The notes under the pieces were generated by a model. That model searched no databases and was not told the DNA's origin. It saw only the letters and a list, made by a program, of their open reading frames with translations. A DNA stretch of 64,000 nt, taken from contig JAPYTH010000002.1 in assembly GCA_029936295.1 (NCBI GenBank), forward strand, positions 47,994 to 111,993. Direction: 5' to 3'. Source of the stretch: TMED109 sp015660425. Its GTDB lineage: Bacteria > Pseudomonadota > Alphaproteobacteria > TMED109. Positions 27,370 through 36,443 of the stretch are shown here, one piece after another. A program made the position numbers and the translations under genes. Position 1 is the stretch's first letter. Every line of letters starts with the position of its first letter.

Positions 27370-27523
27370 TAATTAGCTATTTAATGCTAATATATATTTA
27401 GTTAGTTTAAATAAATTGCATTTAATTTTACTTTTTTACTATTTTTTGCAATTTCTAAATATAGATACTTTTGTATACTTTTTTTGTATTGACTAAGTTT
27501 ATAAATTTTAGAGGAGTAAAAAT
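27370..27523 (+). promoter_or_regulatory. AT-rich spacer with hairpin inside the pdh operon
   Basis: 154 bases with no gene. An 8-bp inverted repeat (AAATTGCA at 27413-27420, TGCAATTT at 27447-27454) encloses a 26-base loop. A TTGAC-like hexamer (27489-27494) and a TATAAA (27500-27505) lie close to the pdhC ribosome site (AGAGGAG), with less than normal promoter spacing. It could be an attenuating or processing hairpin, or a separate pdhC leader. Confidence 0.3.
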
Positions 27524-28855
27524 ATGGCAATACCAATATTAATGCCTTCTTTATCGCCAACAATGACTGAAGGTAGTTTAGCAAAGTGGTGTAAGAATGT
27601 TGGGGATGAAGTAAAACCTGGTGATATTATTGCTGAAGTAGAGACAGATAAAGCTACCATGGAAGTAGAATCTATCGATGAAGGAATTTTAGAAAGGGTG
27701 CTATTTTCTGATGGTACGGAAGGAATTAGTGTTAATTCATTAATAGCCATTCTTAAAAGTAAAAATGATACTGAAAAGGATGTAAAAGCTGTATTAGAAA
27801 AGCATGGTGTTTCTGATAATCTGGTTCATGATAATTCTTCGAAAGCTAAGATAAAAGAAGAAATTAAAGGATTAGAAGAAAAAGTTCCAGAAATAAATCA
27901 GAGTGTTGCTGTTGATAGTATTGAAATGAATAATGGAGATAATAAGAAAGTTATAGAAAAATCTACAATAAATAATGATTTATCTTCATTTACAAAGTCT
28001 AATAATAAGTTTTCAGCTAGCCCTTTAGCAAAAAGAATGGCCTTGCAAAATAATATTGATTTAAAAAATATTAATGGTAGTGGTCCAAAAGGAAGAATTG
28101 TTAAAATAGACATTGATAATTATTTAAATATAAACAATAAGTTAACTAATATATCTACTATTAAAACTAAAGAAAATATAACTAAAAAGAATTCTTCAAT
28201 GCGCAAAGTAATAGCTGACAGGTTAAGTACTTCAAAAAAAGAAGTTCCTCATTTTTATTTAAGTATTGATTGCAATGTTGGTCAATTAATTACAGCTAGA
28301 GAAGAAATTAATCGAGAAATTGATAAGGATTTAAAATTATCAGTTAATGATTTTATTATCAAAGCTTTAGCAACAGCATTGCTTAATGTTCCTGAGGCTA
28401 ATTGTGCTTGGGGTGATGATGAAATGATATTCTTTGGTGGGGTAGATATAAGTGTTGCTATTGCTGTTGAGGGAGGTTTATTTACGCCTGTAATTAAAAA
28501 TGCAAATTATTTAACTTTACGAGATATATCTGCTCAAATGAAAGATTATGTTATTAGAGCTAATGCAGGTAAGCTTTTACCGAATGAATATGACGGGGGT
28601 AATTTTTCAATTAGCAACCTAGGGATGTATGGAATAGATAATTTTTCTGCAATTATTAATCCTCCTCAATCAGGTATTTTAGCTGTAGGAAGAATTTCAA
28701 AAAAGCCAGTAATAATAGATGATGAAGTTAAAGTGGCTAATATTATGACTTGTCAGTTATCAGGTGATCATAGAGCTATTGATGGAGCTGTTGGAGCAAG
28801 GTTGCTTCAAGAGTTTAAAAGCTTAATTGAAAATCCAGTTAAAATGATTGTTTAG
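27524..28855 (+). CDS. pdhC: Pyruvate dehydrogenase E2, dihydrolipoamide acetyltransferase
   Basis: Core of the pyruvate dehydrogenase complex; passes acetyl from lipoamide to CoA. 443 residues. A single N-terminal lipoyl domain with Lys43 in ETDKATMEVES, a charged linker, a peripheral-subunit-binding domain (about 163-200, ASPLAKRMALQNNIDL), then the catalytic domain with GDHRAIDGAVGA. A strong ribosome site (AGAGGAG) precedes the ATG. Lipoyl synthase is encoded two genes downstream. Confidence 0.97.
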   Translation: MAIPILMPSLSPTMTEGSLAKWCKNVGDEVKPGDIIAEVETDKATMEVESIDEGILERVLFSDGTEGISVNSLIAILKSKNDTEKDVKAVLEKHGVSDNLVHDNSSKAKIKEEIKGLEEKVPEINQSVAVDSIEMNNGDNKKVIEKSTINNDLSSFTKSNNKFSASPLAKRMALQNNIDLKNINGSGPKGRIVKIDIDNYLNINNKLTNISTIKTKENITKKNSSMRKVIADRLSTSKKEVPHFYLSIDCNVGQLITAREEINREIDKDLKLSVNDFIIKALATALLNVPEANCAWGDDEMIFFGGVDISVAIAVEGGLFTPVIKNANYLTLRDISAQMKDYVIRANAGKLLPNEYDGGNFSISNLGMYGIDNFSAIINPPQSGILAVGRISKKPVIIDDEVKVANIMTCQLSGDHRAIDGAVGARLLQEFKSLIENPVKMIV

Positions 28856-28862
28856 GTGAATT

Positions 28863-30263
28863 ATGACGAAAGAAAATTCTTATGATCTAATCGTAATAGG
28901 TAGTGGACCTGGAGGATATGTTGCTGCCATTAGAGCTGGTCAATTAGGTTTAAAAACTGCAATAGTAGAAAAAGAGAAGCTTGGAGGTGTTTGTTTAAAT
29001 TGGGGATGTATTCCCACAAAAGCTTTATTAAGAGCATCTGAAATTCAGCATATATTAACAGAGTCAAAAGAGTTTGGTATTAATGTAGATAAATATTCTT
29101 ATGATTGGAAAATGATAATAGATAGATCACGAAAAATTGCAGATAAGCTCTCTATAGGTGTAGAATATTTATTAAAGAAAAATAAAATTGATGTCATTAG
29201 TGGACATGGAAAAATTTCTGGAGTTGGTAGGGTTATTGTAAATAATGGGTTGACTGAAAATTTATATATAGCATCAAACATAATATTAGCATCAGGTGCA
29301 AGACCAAAAAATATTAATGGATTATTATCAGATAATAAAAACATATGGAGCTATAAGGAAGCTATGATACCTGATAAAAAACCTGAATCTATTATAGTAG
29401 TAGGGGCAGGTGCTATAGGTGTTGAGTTTGCTAGCTTTTACAATGATTTTGGTACAAAAGTTACGATTATTGAGGCACAGGAACACATATTGCCATCTGA
29501 GGATATTGATGTATCTCTCTATGTGAAAGAAAAGTTAGAGCAAGAGGGAATAAAAATTCTAACTAATACTAAAATTAATACAATAACTTCCTTAAAAAAT
29601 ATGGTTAGTGCAGAAATTATTAAGGAAGATGGGACAAAACATAAAGAAAAATATTCAAAAGCTATATTAGCAATAGGAATTGAAGCTAATATTGAAAATA
29701 TTGGTATAGAAACAGTAAATGTAAAACAAGAAAATGATAGAATTGTTACTGATGACTTTGGTCAGACTTCAGAAAAAGGTATCTTTGCTATAGGAGATTT
29801 AACTGGTGCGCCTTGGCTTGCACATAAGGCAAGTTATGAAGGAATTAATGCTGTTAATTATATTTTTAATCCAAAGGAAGCAAGTAAGCATAAAAAAATT
29901 ATACCTGCTTGTACATATTCAAGGCCACAAGTAGCAAGTATAGGTATGAGTGAAAAAATGGCTAAAGAAAATTCAATAAGTATAAAAATTGGAAAGTTTC
30001 CATTAATTGGGAATGGTAAGGCCATTGCTTTAGGCGACTCTAGCGGTTTTGTTAAAACAATTTTTAATAAGAATACTGGAGAACTAATTGGAGCTCATAT
30101 GGTAGGACATGAAGTTACAGAACTAATTTCTACATATGCAATTGCAATGCAACTAGAAGCAACTGAAATGGATTTATTTAATACTGTGTTTCCTCACCCT
30201 ACAGTATCTGAGTCTATACATGAATCAGTTCTAGATGCATATGATAGGGCGATACATATATAA
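28863..30263 (+). CDS. lpdA: Dihydrolipoamide dehydrogenase (E3)
   Basis: Flavoprotein that reoxidises dihydrolipoamide with NAD. 466 residues. FAD loop GSGPGGYVAA, redox-active Cys44 and Cys49 in GGVCLNWGCIPTKAL, NAD-binding GAGAIGVEFASF, and the C-terminal catalytic His in HPTVSESIHE. Seven bases after pdhC, so it is the E3 of this complex; it may also serve 2-oxoglutarate dehydrogenase and the glycine cleavage system. Confidence 0.97.
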   Translation: MTKENSYDLIVIGSGPGGYVAAIRAGQLGLKTAIVEKEKLGGVCLNWGCIPTKALLRASEIQHILTESKEFGINVDKYSYDWKMIIDRSRKIADKLSIGVEYLLKKNKIDVISGHGKISGVGRVIVNNGLTENLYIASNIILASGARPKNINGLLSDNKNIWSYKEAMIPDKKPESIIVVGAGAIGVEFASFYNDFGTKVTIIEAQEHILPSEDIDVSLYVKEKLEQEGIKILTNTKINTITSLKNMVSAEIIKEDGTKHKEKYSKAILAIGIEANIENIGIETVNVKQENDRIVTDDFGQTSEKGIFAIGDLTGAPWLAHKASYEGINAVNYIFNPKEASKHKKIIPACTYSRPQVASIGMSEKMAKENSISIKIGKFPLIGNGKAIALGDSSGFVKTIFNKNTGELIGAHMVGHEVTELISTYAIAMQLEATEMDLFNTVFPHPTVSESIHESVLDAYDRAIHI

Positions 30264-30277
30264 TTAAGGAGAATTAT

Positions 30278-31225
30278 ATGGATAATAAAAGCTTTAAAGA
30301 TAACTATATTTCTAGATCGCACTTAATAAATAATGAAAAAAATAAATTAGAAAAACCTGATTGGATTAGAGTTAAAGCTCCAATTTCAAGTGGATATTTA
30401 TTTACAAAAGACTTAATTAATAAAGCAAAACTAAATACAGTTTGTGAATCTGCGTCATGTCCAAATATTGGAGAATGTTGGGATAAAGGTCATGCTACTG
30501 TAATGATTCTTGGAGATGTATGTACTAGAAAATGTGGTTTTTGTAATATTAAGTCGGGTAATCCTAATGATGTAGATAGTTTAGAACCTAAGAGATTAGC
30601 TATTGCTATCTCAAAATTAAACTTACAACACGTTGTTATAACATCTGTGGATAGAGATGACCTTAGTGATGGTGGTGCATCACAATTTATTAATTCTATT
30701 AATGAAATTAGAGAGGTTTGTCCAAGAACTACAATTGAGGTTTTAACACCAGATTTTCAAAGAAAAAAAGGAGCTTTAGAAAAGGTTATAAATGCTAAAC
30801 CAGATGTTTTTAATCATAATTTAGAAACAGTCAGTAGATTATATAAAAAGGTTAGAAGGGGGGGGAACTATAAGCATAGTTTAAGCATACTTAAATTAGC
30901 TAAAGATTTAGATCCATTAGTTTTTACAAAATCAGGTATAATGGTAGGTTTAGGTGAAACAATTGAAGAAATAGAATCTTTGTTAGTAGACCTACGTAAA
31001 TCTATAGTTGATTTTGTTACTATTGGGCAATATATGCAACCTACAAAGGGACATTTACCTGTAGTAAAATACTTGTCACCTAAAGATTTTGAGTTTTTAG
31101 AAAAAATAGCTTATAAAATGGGTTTTTTACTGGTTTCATCTTCTCCTTTAACAAGGTCATCTTACCATGCTGATGATGATTTTAAAAAACTTAAAATATC
31201 TAGAAATATAAGCTTAAATGGTTAA
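30278..31225 (+). CDS. lipA: Lipoyl synthase
   Basis: Radical-SAM enzyme inserting two sulfurs into octanoyl groups on lipoyl domains. 315 residues. Auxiliary cluster cysteines Cys56, Cys61 and Cys67 (CESASCPNIGEC); radical-SAM cysteines Cys82, Cys86 and Cys89 (CTRKCGFC); C-terminal RSSYHADD with the Ser ligand. AAGGAG precedes the ATG. Its stop overlaps ratA by 8 bases. Function fits its place after pdhC and lpdA. Confidence 0.97.
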   Translation: MDNKSFKDNYISRSHLINNEKNKLEKPDWIRVKAPISSGYLFTKDLINKAKLNTVCESASCPNIGECWDKGHATVMILGDVCTRKCGFCNIKSGNPNDVDSLEPKRLAIAISKLNLQHVVITSVDRDDLSDGGASQFINSINEIREVCPRTTIEVLTPDFQRKKGALEKVINAKPDVFNHNLETVSRLYKKVRRGGNYKHSLSILKLAKDLDPLVFTKSGIMVGLGETIEEIESLLVDLRKSIVDFVTIGQYMQPTKGHLPVVKYLSPKDFEFLEKIAYKMGFLLVSSSPLTRSSYHADDDFKKLKISRNISLNG

Positions 31226-31649
31226 ATATTCGGTAACAAAAAGATTAAATCATTCTAATACACAGATGTTTGATTTAATATCTGACGTTGGAAAATACCC
31301 AGATTTTTTGCCGTGGTGTATATCAACAAATATCTATAACCAATCAAATGATATTTTTTATTCTGATATGGAGATTGGTTTTAAATTAATTAAAGAGAGT
31401 TTTACAAGTAAAGTTACAGTAATTAAATCAAAAAGAGTTTATTCAGAAGCAATTAGTGGACCTTTTAAAAAAATGAATAATATTTGGGAAATAGATTATG
31501 TATCCGATAAAGAATGTGAAATTAATTTATTTATTGAATTTGAGTTTAAATCTTTTTTATTACAAAATATAATTGGTAAATTGTTTGAAATTGCTTCTAA
31601 AAAAATGATTACTGCATTTGAAGAACGAGCAAATTATTTATATAAATAA
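31218..31649 (+). CDS. RatA/Coq10-like START-domain protein
   Basis: SRPBCC-fold protein of 143 residues, of the family containing Coq10 (ubiquinone chaperone) and RatA. Visible family traits: an opening VTKRLNHSNTQMFDLISDVGKYPDFLPWC, broken here into NTQMFDLISDVGKYP and DFLPWC, then SGPFKKMNNIW and a terminal amphipathic helix. Next to lipA in many Alphaproteobacteria, where it is annotated as ubiquinone-binding. Whether it acts in quinone handling or on ribosomes cannot be told from sequence. Confidence 0.88.
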   Translation: MVKYSVTKRLNHSNTQMFDLISDVGKYPDFLPWCISTNIYNQSNDIFYSDMEIGFKLIKESFTSKVTVIKSKRVYSEAISGPFKKMNNIWEIDYVSDKECEINLFIEFEFKSFLLQNIIGKLFEIASKKMITAFEERANYLYK

Positions 31650-31676
31650 ATTTTTATTAAATTAAAATTTATTTAT
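31642..31676. terminator. AT-only 13-bp hairpin between convergent ratA and pncC
   Basis: Perfect 13-bp inverted repeat, arms 31642-31654 and 31664-31676, 9-base loop. It covers the stop codons of both convergent genes and could end transcription from both sides, though it contains no GC pair. Confidence 0.4.
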
Positions 31677-32150
31677 TTCTTCTAAGGCAAGCTTTAAGCA
31701 TGTTTCTACAGTTTGTTGTCTTACAGATTCTCTATCCCCCTTATAGATAATTTTTTTATGTACTAAATATTTTTTTGTTGCCAATGCATGATGTACCAAA
31801 CCTATAGGCTTATCAGTGGACCCTCCGCCTGGTCCAGCAACTCCTGAAACAGCAATAGCTATATCAATATTATTATATTTCATAAGATTTAAAGCCATTG
31901 CAGTAACAATTTCTTTGCTTACTGCTCCATAATCATCAATTTCATGTTGTTTAATATTTAATAGATCTACTTTTGATTTATTTGAATAAGTTATAAATCC
32001 ATAATTATATGTTTCTGATGATCCTGAATGCATGGTTAAGTACTGAGCTATCATGCCACCTGTACAAGATTCAGCAGTACCTATTTTTAGGTTTTTTAAT
32101 TTTAATTTTTCTAATAGTTTAGATGATAATTTATTTAAAATATTAGTCAT
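31662..32150 (-). CDS. pncC: CinA C-terminal-type nicotinamide mononucleotide deamidase
   Basis: Stand-alone amidohydrolase domain that deamidates NMN to nicotinate mononucleotide in pyridine nucleotide salvage. 162 residues. The motif TAESCTGGMIA carries the catalytic Ser, and AVSGVAGPGGGSTDKPIG is the second family signature (here split as AVSGVAGPGG and STDKPIG). The start abuts the pgpA stop with no spacer. Confidence 0.93.
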   Translation of the reverse strand: MTNILNKLSSKLLEKLKLKNLKIGTAESCTGGMIAQYLTMHSGSSETYNYGFITYSNKSKVDLLNIKQHEIDDYGAVSKEIVTAMALNLMKYNNIDIAIAVSGVAGPGGGSTDKPIGLVHHALATKKYLVHKKIIYKGDRESVRQQTVETCLKLALEEINKF

Positions 32151-32606
32151 TTATATTATATACCTAATTAAACATATTAATATTGCTGCATATATTCCAG
32201 CAAAAACATCATCGAGCATGACACCTAGTCCTCCATCCATTTTTTTATCTGCATAGGAAGCAGGCCACGGTTTAAATATATCAAAAATTCTAAAAATAAT
32301 GAATGAGCATAGTACTAATATTAAATTATCTACTACAAAAATCATAGCTATTAATTGCCCTACAACTTCATCGATTACTATTATGCTAGAGTCTTTTTCA
32401 CCTGTTTGTTTTTGATAAGTATTAGAAGCAATTATTCCTAATACAAACAACAAAGGAATTATTATAAAAAATAAATTAAAATTTATTAAGTATAGTATAT
32501 AGCCTATTAGTAAACCTGCTAATGATCCAAATGTTCCAGAAGCAATTGGTATGAACCCTATACCAAATACCGAAACAAATATTGTGTTAAAGTTAATCTT
32601 TAACAT
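32151..32606 (-). CDS. pgpA: Phosphatidylglycerophosphatase A
   Basis: Removes phosphate from phosphatidylglycerol phosphate at the inner membrane. 151 residues with about three hydrophobic helices. Family motifs: GIGFIPIASGTFGSL, IVIDEVVGQ and the C-terminal GGLGVMLDDVFAG with acidic residues for the metal. One base separates it from ispDF. Confidence 0.95.
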   Translation of the reverse strand: MLKINFNTIFVSVFGIGFIPIASGTFGSLAGLLIGYILYLINFNLFFIIIPLLFVLGIIASNTYQKQTGEKDSSIIVIDEVVGQLIAMIFVVDNLILVLCSFIIFRIFDIFKPWPASYADKKMDGGLGVMLDDVFAGIYAAILICLIRYII

Positions 32607-32607
32607 A

Positions 32608-33768
32608 TTAAATAGATTTGGAAATAGTTGCTAAGCACTGTGCCATAATACCTTCTTTTCTTCCAGTAAATCCTAGTTGTTCAGTAGTAGTAGCTTTAAT
32701 AGAGACATTTTTATTAGAAATATTTAATATTTTTGCTATATGATTTTTAATTTCATCTCTATATGGTGATATTTTTGGTTCTTCACAGATAATAGTTATA
32801 TCTGTGTGTAATAAAATACATTTATTCTGATTTAACATAGATAAGGCATAATCTACAAAAATTTTAGAGTTTGCATTCTTCCATTTTGGGTCTTTGTCTG
32901 AAAATATACTACCTATATCTCCTCCTGATATGCATCCTAGTATTGAGTCTACAATTGAATGTAGAACAACATCAGAATCTGAATGACCTTTTAATTTTTT
33001 ATGAAATTTAATATCCACGCCACCTAGACGGATAGTATCTGTTTTTTTATTATCAAACTTATGCACATCAATACCTAGTCCAGATAATTGGATACATTTT
33101 TTTTGATTAAACATGATGCATCTTAAAGTTTCTAAATCTGACTTATTAGTAATTTTTAAATTATAAGTATTTCCAGGGATTGTATATACTTTACTAAATA
33201 AAGTAGAGTCATCTGTTAAATTTTTATTCTTATATTTTTTATGTTTGTCAAAAATATCATTATATCTAAAACCTTGCGGGGTTTGTGCTAAAACAAGTTT
33301 ATCCCTTTTTATATGCTTATTTACAAAATTTTCTGAAAGTTCTTTAACCGAGTCAGATATATTTATTACAGGAATTACAGCCTTATAAATAGCAAGTTTT
33401 TCTAATATTAAATTTATTATATTATTTTGAATATTTGGCCTAACAGCGTCATGTATTAATACATTTTTTGGCCTATATTTTTCTATATAGCTTAAAGCAT
33501 AATAAACAGACTCTTGTCTAGTTTTACCTCCATATATTATATTTTCAGCATTAATTCCTTTTAAATGTTTACTTGCTTGTTTTGTATGATGTTTGTTAAT
33601 TACGACTATCACTTTATGAATATTTGGATTTTTTAAAAATATATTTGCTGAATGATATATAACTGCTTTGCCATTTATTATCTGATATTGCTTTAATTTA
33701 CTTTTATCAAATCTTTGCCCTTTACCACTTGCGAGTATTATTGCGACTGTATCAATTATTTTTTTCAT
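32608..33768 (-). CDS. ispDF: Bifunctional IspD/IspF isoprenoid enzyme
   Basis: Fusion of two non-consecutive steps of the MEP isoprenoid pathway. IspD (about 1-220) makes CDP-methylerythritol: ILASGKGQRFDKSKLKQY and IHDAVRPN are visible. IspF (about 227-386) makes the cyclodiphosphate: GLGIDVHKFD and KGHSDSDVVLHSIVDSILG give the zinc His/Asp ligands. 386 residues, normal for the alphaproteobacterial fusion. It is first in a minus-strand operon with pgpA and pncC and divergent from ntrB. Confidence 0.96.
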   Translation of the reverse strand: MKKIIDTVAIILASGKGQRFDKSKLKQYQIINGKAVIYHSANIFLKNPNIHKVIVVINKHHTKQASKHLKGINAENIIYGGKTRQESVYYALSYIEKYRPKNVLIHDAVRPNIQNNIINLILEKLAIYKAVIPVINISDSVKELSENFVNKHIKRDKLVLAQTPQGFRYNDIFDKHKKYKNKNLTDDSTLFSKVYTIPGNTYNLKITNKSDLETLRCIMFNQKKCIQLSGLGIDVHKFDNKKTDTIRLGGVDIKFHKKLKGHSDSDVVLHSIVDSILGCISGGDIGSIFSDKDPKWKNANSKIFVDYALSMLNQNKCILLHTDITIICEEPKISPYRDEIKNHIAKILNISNKNVSIKATTTEQLGFTGRKEGIMAQCLATISKSI

Positions 33769-33859
33769 AGTATCTCTATATTTTTTAATATATTTTATAA
33801 CAATATTTTAAAACAGTTATACATATTTAATTAGACTAAAATACATTTATTCTTTAATG

Positions 33860-33876
33860 TGCCTAATTAATAGGCA
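33860..33876 (+). promoter_or_regulatory. 17-bp palindrome upstream of ntrB, possible NtrC-type operator
   Basis: TGCCTA-N5-TAGGCA, perfect 6-bp arms, 27 bases before the ntrB ATG. Its length and TGC...GCA ends resemble the enterobacterial NtrC site (TGCAC...GTGCA, 17 bp) but the inner bases differ. It lies in the 135-base divergent ispDF/ntrB spacer. Confidence 0.45.
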
Positions 33877-33903
33877 ACTTTAGTATATTAGGTAATAGAA
33901 ATA

Positions 33904-34986
33904 ATGATCTTAAAAGAGGATTTAATTAATAAAAATATAAATTTTAATCAACTACTAAATAATATTCCAACTGCTATAATTTTAATAGATTCCAAATATA
34001 ATATTGTTTTTATTAACCACGCTGCTGAAATATTATTAGGAGAGAGTTCTAATTTACTTTCTACCAAGAATTTAGAAAATTTTTTATCTATCGATAATCA
34101 ACTTTATTCGTTAATTAATCAAGTTTTAAAACAAAAGTATAATGTTACTCAATATGATATTATTATTAACGACTTGAGAAAAAAAAATCTTCTAGTAGAT
34201 GTTGAAGCTGGATTATATGATGATAACCATATCATATTATGTTTTCATAAAAGATCTATTGCAGAGCAAATAGATAGAAGTGTAGCTCAAAAAAATAATC
34301 ATTCGGTTTCAGGTTTATCTGCTTTAATGGCTCATGAAATTAAAAATCCATTATCTGGCATTAAAGGGGCGGCACAGCTATTAAGTGATGTAGTAAATGA
34401 TGATGATAAAGATTTAACTGCTTTGATAGTGAAGGAAGTTGATAGAATTGGTGAATTGGTTAATAGAGTAGGTTCTATTTCAGATAGTAATATAGTAAAC
34501 AGGTCTAAAATAAATATTCATGATATTCTTCAACGAGTTAATAAATTAGCTAAAACTAGCTTTGCCAAAAATTGTAATATTATTGAGTTATATGATCCTT
34601 CATTACCAGAAATATATGGTGATATGAATTCTTTAATTCAGGTTTTTTTAAATTTAGTAAAAAATGCAGCTGAAGCAAAAGAAGATGGAGAAATAATCAT
34701 TGAAACTGGATATAGACATGGTTTCAATATTAAGGTGTCAGGTAGTAATAATAGACTAAAATTACCTATATACATAAATATTAAGGATAATGGACCGGGT
34801 ATACCTGAAAGTATAAGATCGCATTTATTTGAACCTTTTGTTACTAGTAAATATGGAGGTTCAGGCTTAGGGTTATCAATAGTTGCTAGTATAGTAGAAG
34901 AGCATGGAGGTATAATAGAAGTAAATAGTAATAAAAATACAGTTTTTACCGTTTTATTTCCTGCTTTAGAGGGAATAAAAAAATGA
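33904..34986 (+). CDS. ntrB: Nitrogen regulation sensor histidine kinase NtrB
   Basis: Cytosolic kinase that phosphorylates or dephosphorylates NtrC according to nitrogen status, normally through PII. 360 residues. PAS domain about 15-115, phosphoacceptor His144 in LMAHEIKNPLSG, then the ATPase with NLVKNAAEA, DNGPGI and GGSGLGLSI. The stop overlaps ntrC (ATGA at 34983-34986). The dusB gene that precedes ntrB in many Alphaproteobacteria is absent here. Confidence 0.96.
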   Translation: MILKEDLINKNINFNQLLNNIPTAIILIDSKYNIVFINHAAEILLGESSNLLSTKNLENFLSIDNQLYSLINQVLKQKYNVTQYDIIINDLRKKNLLVDVEAGLYDDNHIILCFHKRSIAEQIDRSVAQKNNHSVSGLSALMAHEIKNPLSGIKGAAQLLSDVVNDDDKDLTALIVKEVDRIGELVNRVGSISDSNIVNRSKINIHDILQRVNKLAKTSFAKNCNIIELYDPSLPEIYGDMNSLIQVFLNLVKNAAEAKEDGEIIIETGYRHGFNIKVSGSNNRLKLPIYINIKDNGPGIPESIRSHLFEPFVTSKYGGSGLGLSIVASIVEEHGGIIEVNSNKNTVFTVLFPALEGIKK

Positions 34987-36425
34987 AAAAGCCATTAATT
35001 CTTATTGCTGATGATGATAATGCTATTAGGTTAGTATTAGAAAAAAAATTTAATAGGTCAGGATTTACTACAAAATCAACAGATAAAGGAAAAACACTTC
35101 TTTCATGGGTAGAAAATGGTGAAGGAGATTTAGTTATAACCGATGTAGTTATGGAAGATTCAAATGGATTGGAGCTATTACCTATAATCCAAAACATTCG
35201 TCCAGATTTGCCCATAATGGTTATGAGTGGGCTAAATACTATTAAAACAGCAATCGATGCAAGTGCTGGTGGAGCATATGAATATTTTCCTAAACCTTTT
35301 GATTTAGATAATGTATTAGATGTTGTAACTAAGGCCTTTAATTCTGAAAAAAAAATTATAAATAAATCTAAGTCTGAAAATCTATTAGATGATGACTTAC
35401 CTATAATTGGAAGATCTTCAGCTATGCAGGAAGTTTATAGAATCTTGGCAAAAGTAGTTGCTTCAGATTTAACAGTAATGATAAGGGGAGAAAGCGGAAC
35501 AGGTAAAGAGCTGATTGCTAGAGCATTGCATGATTATAGCCCAAGAAAAGATAAACCTTTTATTGCAATTAATATGGCTGCTATTCCTAGAGAATTAATT
35601 GAATCAGAATTGTTTGGATATGAGCGTGGAGCGTTTACAGGGGCGGATAAAAGCAGTAAAGGAAAATTTGAATTAGCAGATGAAGGTACATTATTCTTAG
35701 ATGAAATAGGAGATATGCCTGTTGAGGCTCAAACTAGATTACTTAGAGTTTTACAAGATGGTTGTTTTACATCTATTGGTGGAAAAAGACTTATTTATAC
35801 TAATGTAAGAATAGTTACCGCAACTCATAGAAACTTATCAGATATGATAAGTGATGGGCTTTTTAGAGAAGATTTATACTATAGATTGAATGTTGTGCCT
35901 ATTTTTGTTCCTCCTTTAAGAGAAAGGTCCGATGATATACCTTTATTAATCAATCATTTTATTAATCAATTTACTGAAAAGGGAGTAGATAAAAAGACTA
36001 TAGATAATGGTGCATTAATAAAACTAAAGAATTATCTGTGGCCGGGTAATGTTAGAGAATTAGAAAATTTAATTAAAAGGATAATAATTTTAACTCCCCA
36101 AGAAATAATTGATTTAGAAACTATTAATTTATATTTATCTAAATTTGAATCTCTTAATAATAAATATGTGAGTACTTCATTAGGGGCTTCAGTAGAGAAA
36201 CATCTAAATCAATATTTTGATTCTCATAAAAATGATTTACCAGCATCTGGTTTATATGACCGTATAATTCATGAAGTTGAAAGACCGTTAATAATTAAAA
36301 CACTTAAATTAGTTAAGGGTAATCAATTAAAGGCAGCAGAGTTATTAGGAATTAATAGAAACACATTAAGAAAAAAAATTATGTATTTAGATATTGATGT
36401 AGGAAATAGCAATGTTAACATTTAA
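34983..36425 (+). CDS. ntrC: Nitrogen regulator NtrC, sigma-54 activator
   Basis: Response regulator activating sigma-54 promoters. 480 residues. Receiver domain with Asp54 (VITDVVMED); AAA+ domain with Walker A GESGTGKE, the sigma-54 contact loop ERGAFTGA, and Walker B GTLFLDEIGDM; C-terminal Fis helix-turn-helix (LKAAELLGINRNTLRKKI). All functional motifs are intact. Translationally coupled to ntrB. Confidence 0.97.
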   Translation: MKKPLILIADDDNAIRLVLEKKFNRSGFTTKSTDKGKTLLSWVENGEGDLVITDVVMEDSNGLELLPIIQNIRPDLPIMVMSGLNTIKTAIDASAGGAYEYFPKPFDLDNVLDVVTKAFNSEKKIINKSKSENLLDDDLPIIGRSSAMQEVYRILAKVVASDLTVMIRGESGTGKELIARALHDYSPRKDKPFIAINMAAIPRELIESELFGYERGAFTGADKSSKGKFELADEGTLFLDEIGDMPVEAQTRLLRVLQDGCFTSIGGKRLIYTNVRIVTATHRNLSDMISDGLFREDLYYRLNVVPIFVPPLRERSDDIPLLINHFINQFTEKGVDKKTIDNGALIKLKNYLWPGNVRELENLIKRIIILTPQEIIDLETINLYLSKFESLNNKYVSTSLGASVEKHLNQYFDSHKNDLPASGLYDRIIHEVERPLIIKTLKLVKGNQLKAAELLGINRNTLRKKIMYLDIDVGNSNVNI

Positions 36426-36443
36426 ATTATTTTATGAGGTAAA

